NCBI GenBank assembly: GCA_035695045.1
Contig: DASSEX010000069.1
Coordinates: forward strand, 1-64,000
DNA length: 64,000 bases
DNA from: DASSKP01 sp035695045
GTDB taxonomy: Bacteria > Actinomycetota > Actinomycetes > JAFAQI01
Reading direction: 5' to 3'
The notes beneath the pieces were generated by a model. It saw only the letters and a program-made list of their open reading frames with translations, had not been told where the DNA came from and ran no database searches. Positions 48,920 through 57,857 of this stretch are shown here, piece after piece. Positions within the stretch are counted from its first letter, which is position 1. Each line of letters starts with the position of its first letter. The position numbers and the translations under genes were made by a program.

Positions 48920-49890
48920 CAGTAGGAACCCACGTTCTCGAAGTAGCGGCGCGGGTTGGCCACCAGCATCTGGTCGATCTGGTCCTCGGTGACGCCGCGC
49001 TCGCGAAGGGCAGGCAGCACGTCGTTCTCGATGTGGAGGTAGTGCCAGTTCGGCAGCACCACCGGTTTGAGCTGCTGGTCGACCCAGTCGATATGGCAGG
49101 CGGCGTCCTGTGACAGGACCATCCGGTCGGCATAGCCGCGCCGAACCATCTCCGCGACGATGCCCACGCGGGCCTCGAACGGGCTGGACACGTCGATGCC
49201 GAAGCGGTCCATCCCGAGGACGTAGCCGAGGTCGGCCAGCTCCGCGAGATGGTCGGCGTCGGTGCTGTCCCCGCTGTGACCCAGCACGACGCGCGCCGGG
49301 TCGACGCCCTCCTCGGAGAGCACCCGGTGCGCCTCCAGCCCGGTCCGGCTCTCGGGGTGTGTGTGCACCGTGATGGGCACTCCCGTCTGCCGATGCGCTT
49401 TCGCGACCGCTCGCATGATCCGCTCGACGTCGGGTGTCAGCCCTGGGTGGTCGATCGCGCACTTGAGGAAGGCGGCCCGGGTCGACGTACCGGGAATGCC
49501 GACCGTGATGTCGCGCACGAACATGTCGACCATCGGCTCGGGGAAGTCCGGCCCGAGCGCCGGCCCCTTGTGATGGAAGTAGAACGGCACGGTGTCGTAG
49601 GTGTAGACGCCCGTCGCGCAGACGATGTTGATGTCCGCCTGCTGTGCGATCTTCTCGATCCGGGGGACGTACCGACCGAGGCCGATGACGGTGGGGTCGA
49701 CGATCGTGTCGTAGCCGGCGGCTTTGACCGCCTTGAGCTTGTCGATCGCGTCGGTGACTCGCACGTCCTCGTCCCACTCGTCATGGTTCTGCTGGACGTC
49801 CGGGGTGAGGACGAAGACGTGCTCGTGCATAAGGGTCCGGCCGAGCTCGGCACTGTCGATCGTGCCGCCGGCGGTAGCGATTGAAGTCAT
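48919..49890 (-). CDS. Phosphotriesterase-family hydrolase (probable lactonase)
   Basis: The 323-aa amidohydrolase-fold protein has the binuclear metal ligands of the phosphotriesterase-like lactonases: HEH in TLMHEHVFVL, the carboxylatable Lys in TRAAFLKCAIDHPG, His in ITVHTHPESRTG, His in VVLGHSGDSTD, and Asp in MVLSQDAACH. Most such proteins are lactonases rather than organophosphate hydrolases. It starts at ATG 49890, 7 nt after TAGGGT on the reverse strand. Coupling to an acyl-CoA ligase suggests it opens a lactone whose hydroxy-acid product is then activated. Confidence 0.88.
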   Translation of the reverse strand: MTSIATAGGTIDSAELGRTLMHEHVFVLTPDVQQNHDEWDEDVRVTDAIDKLKAVKAAGYDTIVDPTVIGLGRYVPRIEKIAQQADINIVCATGVYTYDTVPFYFHHKGPALGPDFPEPMVDMFVRDITVGIPGTSTRAAFLKCAIDHPGLTPDVERIMRAVAKAHRQTGVPITVHTHPESRTGLEAHRVLSEEGVDPARVVLGHSGDSTDADHLAELADLGYVLGMDRFGIDVSSPFEARVGIVAEMVRRGYADRMVLSQDAACHIDWVDQQLKPVVLPNWHYLHIENDVLPALRERGVTEDQIDQMLVANPRRYFENVGSY

Positions 49891-49897
49891 GCCCCGC

Positions 49898-49925
49898 ACC
49901 CTACGCACGGGTCGTTTGCCAGGAT
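49898..49925. promoter_or_regulatory. Overlapping divergent leaderless promoters (lactonase / MFS)
   Basis: Only 41 bp separate two divergent starts. On the reverse strand TAGGGT (49898-49903) is 7 nt from the lactonase ATG. On the forward strand CAGGAT (49920-49925) is 6 nt from the MFS GTG. Their -35 regions must overlap, so one regulator could control both. Confidence 0.45.
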
Positions 49926-49931
49926 GAGGTC

Positions 49932-51473
49932 GTGACGACGGTTCGACCGACGGAGGCGACAGCGGCCGCGAAGCCGCAGCGCGGTCCCGTCCTGGTCGCG
50001 CTGATGTTGTCGATGGGCCTCGCCGCGCTGGACGCGACGATCGTCGCGACCGCGATCCCACAGATCGTCAGCAACCTCGGCGGGTTCTCGCTCTTCCCGT
50101 GGGTCTTCTCGATCTACCTGCTCACGCAGGCCGTCGCGGTGCCGATCTACGGACGCCTGTCCGACCTGTTCGGTCGGAAGCCGGTGCTGTTCTTCGGCAT
50201 CGGCGTCTTCCTGCTCGGCTCGATCCTGTGCGGCGCGGCCTGGAGCATGCTCAGCCTGATCGTGTTCCGCGGGGTGCAGGGCATCGGCGCCGGCGCCATC
50301 ATCCCGATGACGACGACCATCGTCGGAGACATCTACACGCTCGAGGAGCGCGGGAAGATCCAGGGCTACATCTCCAGCGTCTGGGGGATGGCGTCGGTCG
50401 TCGGACCAGCGCTCGGCGGTCTCTTCGCGCAGTACGCGTCGTGGCGGTGGATCTTCTACCTGAACATTCCCATCGGCGTCGCCGCCGTGGTCATGCTCCA
50501 ACGCAACCTCCGAGAGAACGTCGTACGACGCCGGCACCGCATCGACTACGAGGGTGCGACCGTGCTCAGCATCGGTCTGTCCCTCGCGATCCTCGCGCTG
50601 CTCGAGGGTGGCGTCGGCTGGGCCTGGACCTCCGCGCAGAGCCTCGTCCTGTTCGCTGTCGCCGCTGTGATGCTCGTCGTCTTCGCTTTCCTCGAGCGAC
50701 GGGCGCAGGAGCCGATGCTGCCGCCGTGGGTGTTCAGCCGCCGCGTGCTCGCCTCGGCCAACGTCGCGTCGATCGCCATCGGTGGCGTCCTGATCGGGTT
50801 GACGTCGTACGTGCCGACCTATGCGCAGGGCGTCGTCGGGGTCGGCGCCGTCCTGGCCGGTTTCGCGATGGCCGCGATGAGCGTCGGGTGGCCGTTGGCC
50901 TCCAGCCAGGCGGCGAAGCTCTACCTGCGGATCGACTTCCGCGACACGGCGCTCATCGGCAGCGTCTTCACCATCGCCGGCTGCCTGCTGTTCGCCACCT
51001 TCGTGCACGAGAACAGCAACCTCGGCCGGGTGGCGTTCTCGAGCTTCGTCGTCGGTGTCGGCCTCGGGTTCGCCTCGACGTCGGTGCTCGTGTGCGTCCA
51101 GTCCGTCGTCGGCTGGAGCCGTCGCGGCGTCGTCACCGGTGCCAACATGTTCATGCGCTCTCTCGGCAGCGCCGTCGGTGTCGCCGTGTTCGGCAGCATC
51201 GCCAACACGACGCTCGCCGACCGGATGCGGCACCCGCCGGCGGCACTCGCGCACCGTCTGCCCCACTCGGTCGACAGCGCCTCGATCGTGTTCTCCGGAC
51301 GCCGCGCCGACCCCGCGGTTCACTCCTACATTCGCGACTCGCTCTACGTCGCGACGCACCGCATCTTCTGGGCTCTTGCGGTCGCGGCGGTCATCGGCCT
51401 GCTCACCCAGCTCTTGCTCCCGCGCCGGGTGAAGCCGCTCGTCTTTCCCGATGACCCCCCGGCAGCCGCGTGA
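49932..51473 (+). CDS. MFS transporter, 14-span drug:H+ antiporter-2 type
   Basis: The 513-aa protein has the DHA2 arrangement: first-span motif LAALDATIVATAIPQIVSNLG, loop motif A as GRLSDLFGRKPVLFFG (about residues 72-87), and motif C as WGMASVVGPALGGLFA (about residues 155-170). Roughly 14 hydrophobic segments are visible. Such exporters remove small organic molecules. It is divergent from the lactonase-ligase pair and overlaps the downstream CoA-transferase by 4 nt (GTGA), so it may handle the substrate of that pathway. Confidence 0.9.
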   Translation: MTTVRPTEATAAAKPQRGPVLVALMLSMGLAALDATIVATAIPQIVSNLGGFSLFPWVFSIYLLTQAVAVPIYGRLSDLFGRKPVLFFGIGVFLLGSILCGAAWSMLSLIVFRGVQGIGAGAIIPMTTTIVGDIYTLEERGKIQGYISSVWGMASVVGPALGGLFAQYASWRWIFYLNIPIGVAAVVMLQRNLRENVVRRRHRIDYEGATVLSIGLSLAILALLEGGVGWAWTSAQSLVLFAVAAVMLVVFAFLERRAQEPMLPPWVFSRRVLASANVASIAIGGVLIGLTSYVPTYAQGVVGVGAVLAGFAMAAMSVGWPLASSQAAKLYLRIDFRDTALIGSVFTIAGCLLFATFVHENSNLGRVAFSSFVVGVGLGFASTSVLVCVQSVVGWSRRGVVTGANMFMRSLGSAVGVAVFGSIANTTLADRMRHPPAALAHRLPHSVDSASIVFSGRRADPAVHSYIRDSLYVATHRIFWALAVAAVIGLLTQLLLPRRVKPLVFPDDPPAAA

Positions 51474-52654
51474 GCCCGCGTCCTCTCGACGGCATCCTCG
51501 TCGTCGCACTCGAGCAGGCTGTCGCCGCGCCGCTGGCGTCCCGACATCTGGCCGACCTCGGCGCCCGGGTGGTCAAGCTCGAGCGCACGGACGGCGGCGA
51601 CTTCGCGCGCAGCTACGACCACGCCGTCCGCGGTCTCGCCAGCCACTTCGTGTGGCTCAACCGCGGGAAGGAGTCCGTCGCCCTCGACCTCAAGACCGAC
51701 GACGGCCGCGAGATCCTGCGGCGCCTGCTCGAACGCGCCGACGTCTTCCTGCACAACCTCGGCCCGGGCGCGGTCGAGCGCCTGGGCTTCGGCGCCGAGG
51801 AGCTGCGACGGCGGCACCCGCGACTGGTCGTCTGCACGATGTCCGGCTATGGCTCGACGGGTCCCTTCCGTGACAAGCGCGCCTATGACCTGCTCGTGCA
51901 GAGCGAGGCCGGGCTGGTCGCCGTGACCGGAACGCCGGAGCATCCGGCAAAGGCCGGCATTCCCGTGGCCGACATCGCGTCCGGCATGTACGCGTTCAGC
52001 AACATCCTTGCGGCGCTCCTGCATCGCGAGCGTTTCGGCGAGGGGGCCGCCTTCGAGGTGACGATGCTCGATGCGCTGGTGGAGTGGATGGGACATCCGC
52101 TGCACGTCGCCGAGCACACCGGTGAGGACCCGCCTCGCGCCGGGCTGTCCCATCCGGTGATCGCGCCGTACGACGCCTACCCGACGGCCGACGGCCACGA
52201 GGTGGTCATCGGCATCCAGAACGACCGAGAGTGGGTGCGCCTTGCCGGCGAGGTGCTGGGTCGCCCGGAGCTCGCCACACATCCGGACTACGCGACCAAC
52301 GTCGCGCGGGTGCGCAACCGGGAAGCGGTCGACGCCGCGGTCGCCGAAGCGATCGCGAAGCTGTCCATCGAGGACGCGATCGGCGCGCTCGACGACGCGC
52401 GGATCGCGAGTGCGCGGCTCAACGCGGTCAGCGAGGTGCTCGACCATCCGCAGCTCGCCGCGCGGGACCGTTGGCGGGAGACCAGCACGCCGGTCGGCGT
52501 CGTACGCGCGCTGCGCTCTGCCATCGAGCCGGTGGGGGAGTCGCCGATGGGCCCCGTGCCCGCGCTGGGCGAGCACACCGATCGCGTCCTGCACGAGCTC
52601 GGCTTCGACGCGGAACAGGTCACCAAGCTGCGCATCGACGCCGTCGTGGCCTGA
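51470..52654 (+). CDS. Class III CoA-transferase (CaiB/BaiF family)
   Basis: The 394-aa protein transfers CoA between acids. It has the family start LDGILVVALEQAVAAPLASRHLADLGA, the RGKESVALDLKTDDGR block (about residues 65-80), the catalytic Asp140 in RAYDLLVQSEAG (assigned by analogy to formyl-CoA transferase), and HPVIAPYDAYPTADG near residue 220. The GTG start overlaps the MFS stop. With the divergent lactonase and ligase it outlines a catabolic route for an unidentified organic acid or lactone. Confidence 0.92.
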   Translation: MSPRPLDGILVVALEQAVAAPLASRHLADLGARVVKLERTDGGDFARSYDHAVRGLASHFVWLNRGKESVALDLKTDDGREILRRLLERADVFLHNLGPGAVERLGFGAEELRRRHPRLVVCTMSGYGSTGPFRDKRAYDLLVQSEAGLVAVTGTPEHPAKAGIPVADIASGMYAFSNILAALLHRERFGEGAAFEVTMLDALVEWMGHPLHVAEHTGEDPPRAGLSHPVIAPYDAYPTADGHEVVIGIQNDREWVRLAGEVLGRPELATHPDYATNVARVRNREAVDAAVAEAIAKLSIEDAIGALDDARIASARLNAVSEVLDHPQLAARDRWRETSTPVGVVRALRSAIEPVGESPMGPVPALGEHTDRVLHELGFDAEQVTKLRIDAVVA

Positions 52655-52758
52655 CGCGGAGCAACTCGGGCGCACGCCATCAATGCATCACAAGAAGCGT
52701 GAAATACGAATGCCGAAAGCGCCACTTGACCGGCGTATCGGCATATGACGAAACGCAT

Positions 52759-52789
52759 GATCACGCTGCTCGCCGGTGTTAGCGTGATC
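52759..52789. promoter_or_regulatory. Perfect inverted repeat ahead of the giant kinase
   Basis: GATCACGCT (52759-52767) and AGCGTGATC (52781-52789) pair perfectly around a 13-nt spacer, 44 nt before the kinase start. The 52655-52833 gap is locally A+T-richer than its surroundings. The repeat may be an operator, since arm centres are 22 bp apart, or an mRNA hairpin. Confidence 0.5.
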
Positions 52790-52833
52790 GGAGCGTTACG
52801 GTCGGCGACGGCTCGACCCAGACCGAGGAGCCG

Positions 52834-55800
52834 GTGGCCACAACAGTCGGCAACGTACCCCACCCGAGAGCGCCGGCCGAAGGCCCCGGGCCGGTGCCCG
52901 ACGTTGTCGCCGGTCGCTTTCGCGTCCAGCGGGTCCTGCAGCGAGGCAGCGGTACGGCGACGATCGCCGCACACGACGACGTGGCCGATGCCGACGTCGT
53001 CCTGAAGACCGCGCGTACCAGCGTCCTGGCCCGCGGCACGCGCCTTCGGCTCCTGCACGAGGCGGAGGTCCTGCGGACGCTGTCCGGTCCAGGGCTGGTG
53101 CCGCTCATCGCCGCGGGCGAGGACGACGGGCTGTTCTACCTGGCGATGCCGCGCATCGCGGGACGGACGTTGTCGGAGCGGCTGGCCGAGGGCCGCCTCG
53201 ACATCGCCGAGATGCTGGCGCTCGCGCGGCACCTGTTCGCCGCGCTCGCCGCTGTGCATGCACGCGACGTCCTGCACCGCGACATCAAGCCGAGCAACGT
53301 GATGGTCAGCTTCGGCCGGGTCGAATCCGCGACGCTCATCGACTTCGGGCTCGCGCGGAGCGACAGCCTGCACGAGTCGCTCCGCGACGAACCGGTCGGC
53401 ACCGCGCGCTACATGTCGCCGGAGCAGGCGGGCCTCGTGCATCGCGATGTCGACGAGCGCTCGGACCTCTACTCCGCGGGCGTCCTGCTGTTCGAGTGCG
53501 TCGCCGGCCGGCCGCCGTTCACGGGCCAGACGGTCGGCGAGGTGCTCCGCCAGCACCTGTCGGCGCCCGCTCCCGATGTCCGTTCGTACGGCGCCCAGGT
53601 GCCGACAGCTCTTGCACAGCTGCTCCAGCGCCTGCTCCGCAAGGACCCGCGCGACCGCTACCAGTCCGCCGCCGGTGTCCTGGCCGACATCGAGCAGATC
53701 GCCCGCATGCTCGCCGACGGCGACGCGGACCCGGTCATCGCCCTCGGTCTGTCCGACCATCGTGCGACGCTCACCGAGCCTGCCTTCGTCGGTCGCCGGC
53801 AGGAGCTGACCGACCTGCTCTCCGTCGTGCGCGCCGCCGCTACCGGTCAAGGGGAAGTGCTGCTCGTCGAGGCCGAGTCGGGCGGCGGCAAGTCACGGAT
53901 GCTGGACGAGCTCGCCGGGCGCTGCACGGACGGCGATGCGCTGCTGTTGCGCGGTCAGGGCGTCGACCAGGCCGCCCGGCGGCCCTTCCAGCTGCTCGAG
54001 GGGGTGGTCGACGACCTCGTCGGCGCGGTCGCGACGGACGACGCCCTGGCGGAGCGGTTGCGCACCGTCCTCGGCAGCGAACGTGACGTGCTCGTGAGCG
54101 TGCTCCCCGCGCTCGCCGATGTTCTCGGGCCGGCAGCTGCCGACGAGCTGCTCGGGCCGGAGGAGTTCGGCGAGGCGAGAGCGCTGACCGCGCTGGTGCA
54201 CCTTGTCGACGCCCTCGGAGACGCCGAACGGCACGCGGTCGTCCTCCTCGACGACTGTCAGTGGGCGGACGAAGCGACGATCCGCCTGCTCTCGCGGTGG
54301 CAGCGTGAGATCAGCGATCGGCCTGCCCACGTCCTCGTTGTCGCAGCGTTCCGCACCGAAGAGGTGCGACCGGGCGACCCGCTTCGTGCGGTGAGCCGGC
54401 AGCGACTCGTCCTGAGTCCGTTCGGTGCGCCGGACGTGCGTGCCCTCGTGGAGTCGATGGCCGGGCGGATCCCGGACGAGGCGCTGGCGGTCGTGCTGCG
54501 GCTCTCGGCAGGCAGCCCGTTCATGGCGAGCGCAGTGGTCCGGGGGCTGGTCGAGTCGGGGGCGTTGTTCCACGACGGGCAGCAGTGGCGCGCGGACGCG
54601 GAGCTCATGGCGGGAGCGCAGTCGTCGCTCGAGGCGGCGGCATTCCTCACCAGCCGGCTGGAGCGCCTCGAGCCCGACGTTCTGCGACTTGTCGGGGCGG
54701 GCGCGGTGCTCGGCAAGCAGTTCGACATCGAGCTCGCCGCCGGCCTCGTCGGCGCTGACCCGGGCGCCTCCGTGCTCGCGCTGCAAGGCCTGCGCAGTCG
54801 GCATCTGCTGTGGCTCGACGCGGACGAGCTCATCGCGACCTTCGTCCACGACAAGCTGCGCGAGGCTCTGCTCAATCGGCTGACGCCGGAACAGCGCCGC
54901 GAGCTGCACGCACGTGCGGCGGCGATCCTTGCGGAGCAACCCGACGGTGCCTCTGCCTACGACCTCGCGTTTCACTTCCACGCAGCAGGCGACGACCGCG
55001 CGGCCTTGCCGTACGCGCTCTCCGCCGCGGCCGAGGCTCGCGGTCGCCATGCGCTCGGCGCGGCCGAACAGCAGTACCGCATCGCGGCCGCCGGAGTGCC
55101 CGACGGCGACGATGTGACAGCACGCGATGTGCAGACCGGACTCGGCGACGTACTCATGCTGCAGGGCCGGTACGACGACGCCGCGGTCTGCTTCACCACC
55201 GCGCTGAAGATCGCGGCCGGTCCGCTCGAGCGCGCAGCCATCGCGCTGCGCCTGGGCGAGCTTGCGTTCAAGCGTGGCGAGGTGCCGGAGTCGGTCGACC
55301 ATCTCGAAGGCGCGCTGCGATCGCTCGGCCGCCGCCATCCGCAGCGTCCGATCACCTTCCTGTTGTGGGCTGTGTGGGAAGGGCTCGTGCAGGCCATGCA
55401 CTGCCTGCTGCCGCGACGATGGGTGCAGCGTCGCCGCCTCGACGACGACGCTGTCATCGACATCCTCACCGCGCGGATCTGCAGCCGGCTCGCCTACTCC
55501 TACTGGTTCAGCCGCGGCCGCAACCCGACAGCGTGGGCGCACTTCCGGGAGATGAACATCCTGGAGCGCTATCCGCCGACGCTCGAGCTCGCCCAGGCGT
55601 ACTCCGAGCACGCGCCGGTCATGAGCACTCTGCCGTGGTACGCGCGTGGCATCGCGTACGCGCAGCGCTCACTGGAGATCCGCCGTGAGTTCGGCGACGT
55701 CTGGGGACAAGGGCAGTCGCTGCACTTCTACGGCGTCGTCCTCTACGCCGCCTCGCGATTTCCCGAGGCGATCGAGAAGCTCACCGAGGCAATCCGCCTG

Positions 55801-57837
55801 CTCGACCGCACCGGCGACCAGTGGGAGATCAACACCGCCCTCTGGCACATCGGCTTCTCGCAATACCGGCTCGGCCGGCTCGACGATGCGGTGCAGACCT
55901 TCACCCGCTGCTACGCGAGCGGTTTGGAGATCGGCGACCATCAGGCCGCCGCGATCGGCCTGTCCGGGCTGTCCAAGGCCACCGGCGGCCTCATCTCGGC
56001 CGGTGACGTGGAGCGCGAGCTCGCGCATTCCGCCGGAGACGTGCACACGTCGGGTGAGCTGCTGACCGGAGAGGCCGTACGACTGCTCGCTCACGGCGAT
56101 ACGGCCAAGGCCGTCGAGGTGCTCGAAAACGCTCACCGTCAGGTGCGCGCCGCCGGTGTACGCAACGAGTACGTCGCCCCGATCCAGGCGTGGCAGCTCA
56201 CTGCTCTGCGGATGCTGGCGGAGCAGGCCGGGCCCTACCGGCTGGCTGCCCGGCGAGCCCTGCTGCAGCGCGGTATGCGAGTCGGACGCCAGGCGCGGCG
56301 AACGGCTCGCTCCTACCGGAACAACATGCCGCACGTGCTGCGCGAGCTCGCGCTCATCCGAAAGCTGAGCGGCCGCGAACGCAGCGCGCGGCGTCTGCTC
56401 GCCAAGGGCCTGCGAGTCGCGGAGCAGTACGGCATGCTGCAGGAGATCGAGCTGCTGACGGCCGCGGAGGACGCGTTCCGAACCGGCCGTCGCCCGAGCG
56501 GCGCCCTTGCGACGGTCGACACCGGCGATGCCGAGCCGATCACCGAGGATCGCCCGACGTTGTCCCTCGTCGACCGCTTCGACGCACTGCTCAGGGCCGG
56601 TCGCGCGATCGCCTCGGCTCTCACCCCGGCCGGCGTCTACGACGCGGTGCGCGTCGCAGCGCAGGAGCTGCTGCGCAGCGAGGAGTGCCTCGTCGCAGTC
56701 ATCCAGTCCGGCGGCGGGTTCGAGGAGCGGCTGGTGCCGCTCGACGCGTCGTCCGGGCTCGGTATCAGCGAACGACTCGTGCGCGAGGCCTTGCGGGAGC
56801 GCGCCGTGCGCATCTACGCCGAGGACGCGTCCGCCGACCCTTCGGTCAGCATGGTGCTGCGCCAGGCGCGCTCCGCCCTGGCAGCGCCGATCTTCGTCCG
56901 CGGCCGCCCGGTCGCCTGCTGGCACGTCGTACACCGACAGGTCAGCGGGCTCTTCGGTGCGGACGAGACGCGGCTCGCGGAGTTCATCTCGGCGCTGGCC
57001 GGCGCTGCTCTCGAGAACGCCGAGGGCTTCGCCGAGGTGCAGGCACTGTCACAGTCGCTGGAGCGACGGGTGGAGGAGCGCACCGCCGAGCTGTCGGTCG
57101 CCAACAGCGCATTGCGGTCGACGCTCGACGAGCTGGAGCGGGCCAACAGTGAGCTGCGGCGTCTCGACGAGCTGAAGAGCGACTTCGTCGCGATGGTCTC
57201 CCACGAGCTGAGGTCGCCACTGACCTCGATCCTCGGCTACTGCTCGACGATGATGCGGCACTGGGACCGGGTCGACGACGACCGCAAGCGCGAGTTCATC
57301 GACATCATCGAGCGTCAGAGCCGCCGGCTGTCGGGCCTCGTGAACGACCTTCTGGAGATGTCGCGGATCGAGTCCGGTCACCTCGAGACCAGACTGCAAC
57401 CGCTGTCCTTGCGCTCCGTCCTCGACGAGCTCGTCCGCGACTACGCCGGCCGGATCCGCCAGCTCGAGCTGACCGGGGATCTCGACGACCCCGTGCTCGC
57501 CGACCCCGACCATCTGCACCGGGTGCTCATCAACCTGCTCGACAACGCCATCAAGTACGGCGCCGAGCCCGTGATCATCGACGTCTCGCAGGCGAAGGAC
57601 AGCGTCACCATCGCGGTCCGCGACTCCGGGCCCGGGGTGACGGAGGACTTCCGGCCGCGTCTGTTCGAGAAGTTCGCCCAGGCCAGCTCGGGGAGCACCC
57701 GGAAGGCGACCGGCACCGGTCTCGGTCTCAGCATCGTCGCCGGGCTGGTCGGGGCCATGGGCGGATCGGTCGCCTACGAGCCGCCGACCGAGGACCGTCC
57801 GGGCGGCTTCGCCGTGCAGCTGCAGCGCGCTCGCTGA
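52834..57837 (+). CDS. Giant Ser/Thr kinase - AAA ATPase - GAF - histidine kinase
   Basis: The 1667-aa protein joins three signalling enzymes. Residues 28-290: Ser/Thr kinase with Lys58 (VVLKTA), HRDIKPSN (catalytic Asp150), IDFGLA (Asp170) and MSPEQ; its Gly-loop is degenerate (RGSGTAT). Residues 315-600: STAND/AAA-type ATPase, FVGRRQEL, Walker A ESGGGKS (about 352), Walker B VVLLDDCQWAD (about 470). Residues 640-1230: helical TPR-like repeats. Residues 1244-1392: GAF domain, then a coiled coil. Residues 1445-1667: histidine kinase, phospho-His about 1457 in MVSHELRSPL, N-box NLLDNAIKYG, G1 DSGPGV, G2 GTGLGLSIV. No response regulator adjoins. GTG 52834 follows GAGGAG. Confidence 0.95.
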   Translation: MATTVGNVPHPRAPAEGPGPVPDVVAGRFRVQRVLQRGSGTATIAAHDDVADADVVLKTARTSVLARGTRLRLLHEAEVLRTLSGPGLVPLIAAGEDDGLFYLAMPRIAGRTLSERLAEGRLDIAEMLALARHLFAALAAVHARDVLHRDIKPSNVMVSFGRVESATLIDFGLARSDSLHESLRDEPVGTARYMSPEQAGLVHRDVDERSDLYSAGVLLFECVAGRPPFTGQTVGEVLRQHLSAPAPDVRSYGAQVPTALAQLLQRLLRKDPRDRYQSAAGVLADIEQIARMLADGDADPVIALGLSDHRATLTEPAFVGRRQELTDLLSVVRAAATGQGEVLLVEAESGGGKSRMLDELAGRCTDGDALLLRGQGVDQAARRPFQLLEGVVDDLVGAVATDDALAERLRTVLGSERDVLVSVLPALADVLGPAAADELLGPEEFGEARALTALVHLVDALGDAERHAVVLLDDCQWADEATIRLLSRWQREISDRPAHVLVVAAFRTEEVRPGDPLRAVSRQRLVLSPFGAPDVRALVESMAGRIPDEALAVVLRLSAGSPFMASAVVRGLVESGALFHDGQQWRADAELMAGAQSSLEAAAFLTSRLERLEPDVLRLVGAGAVLGKQFDIELAAGLVGADPGASVLALQGLRSRHLLWLDADELIATFVHDKLREALLNRLTPEQRRELHARAAAILAEQPDGASAYDLAFHFHAAGDDRAALPYALSAAAEARGRHALGAAEQQYRIAAAGVPDGDDVTARDVQTGLGDVLMLQGRYDDAAVCFTTALKIAAGPLERAAIALRLGELAFKRGEVPESVDHLEGALRSLGRRHPQRPITFLLWAVWEGLVQAMHCLLPRRWVQRRRLDDDAVIDILTARICSRLAYSYWFSRGRNPTAWAHFREMNILERYPPTLELAQAYSEHAPVMSTLPWYARGIAYAQRSLEIRREFGDVWGQGQSLHFYGVVLYAASRFPEAIEKLTEAIRLLDRTGDQWEINTALWHIGFSQYRLGRLDDAVQTFTRCYASGLEIGDHQAAAIGLSGLSKATGGLISAGDVERELAHSAGDVHTSGELLTGEAVRLLAHGDTAKAVEVLENAHRQVRAAGVRNEYVAPIQAWQLTALRMLAEQAGPYRLAARRALLQRGMRVGRQARRTARSYRNNMPHVLRELALIRKLSGRERSARRLLAKGLRVAEQYGMLQEIELLTAAEDAFRTGRRPSGALATVDTGDAEPITEDRPTLSLVDRFDALLRAGRAIASALTPAGVYDAVRVAAQELLRSEECLVAVIQSGGGFEERLVPLDASSGLGISERLVREALRERAVRIYAEDASADPSVSMVLRQARSALAAPIFVRGRPVACWHVVHRQVSGLFGADETRLAEFISALAGAALENAEGFAEVQALSQSLERRVEERTAELSVANSALRSTLDELERANSELRRLDELKSDFVAMVSHELRSPLTSILGYCSTMMRHWDRVDDDRKREFIDIIERQSRRLSGLVNDLLEMSRIESGHLETRLQPLSLRSVLDELVRDYAGRIRQLELTGDLDDPVLADPDHLHRVLINLLDNAIKYGAEPVIIDVSQAKDSVTIAVRDSGPGVTEDFRPRLFEKFAQASSGSTRKATGTGLGLSIVAGLVGAMGGSVAYEPPTEDRPGGFAVQLQRAR

Positions 57838-57857
57838 CCGCCAGGGACAATGGTCGC

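Noticed and set aside
51500..51512. A fourth copy of the palindromic element suggested by cgtcgcactcg
   Set aside because: It is a short match inside the CoA-transferase coding sequence (codons for Val-Ala-Leu-Glu) with no second arm.
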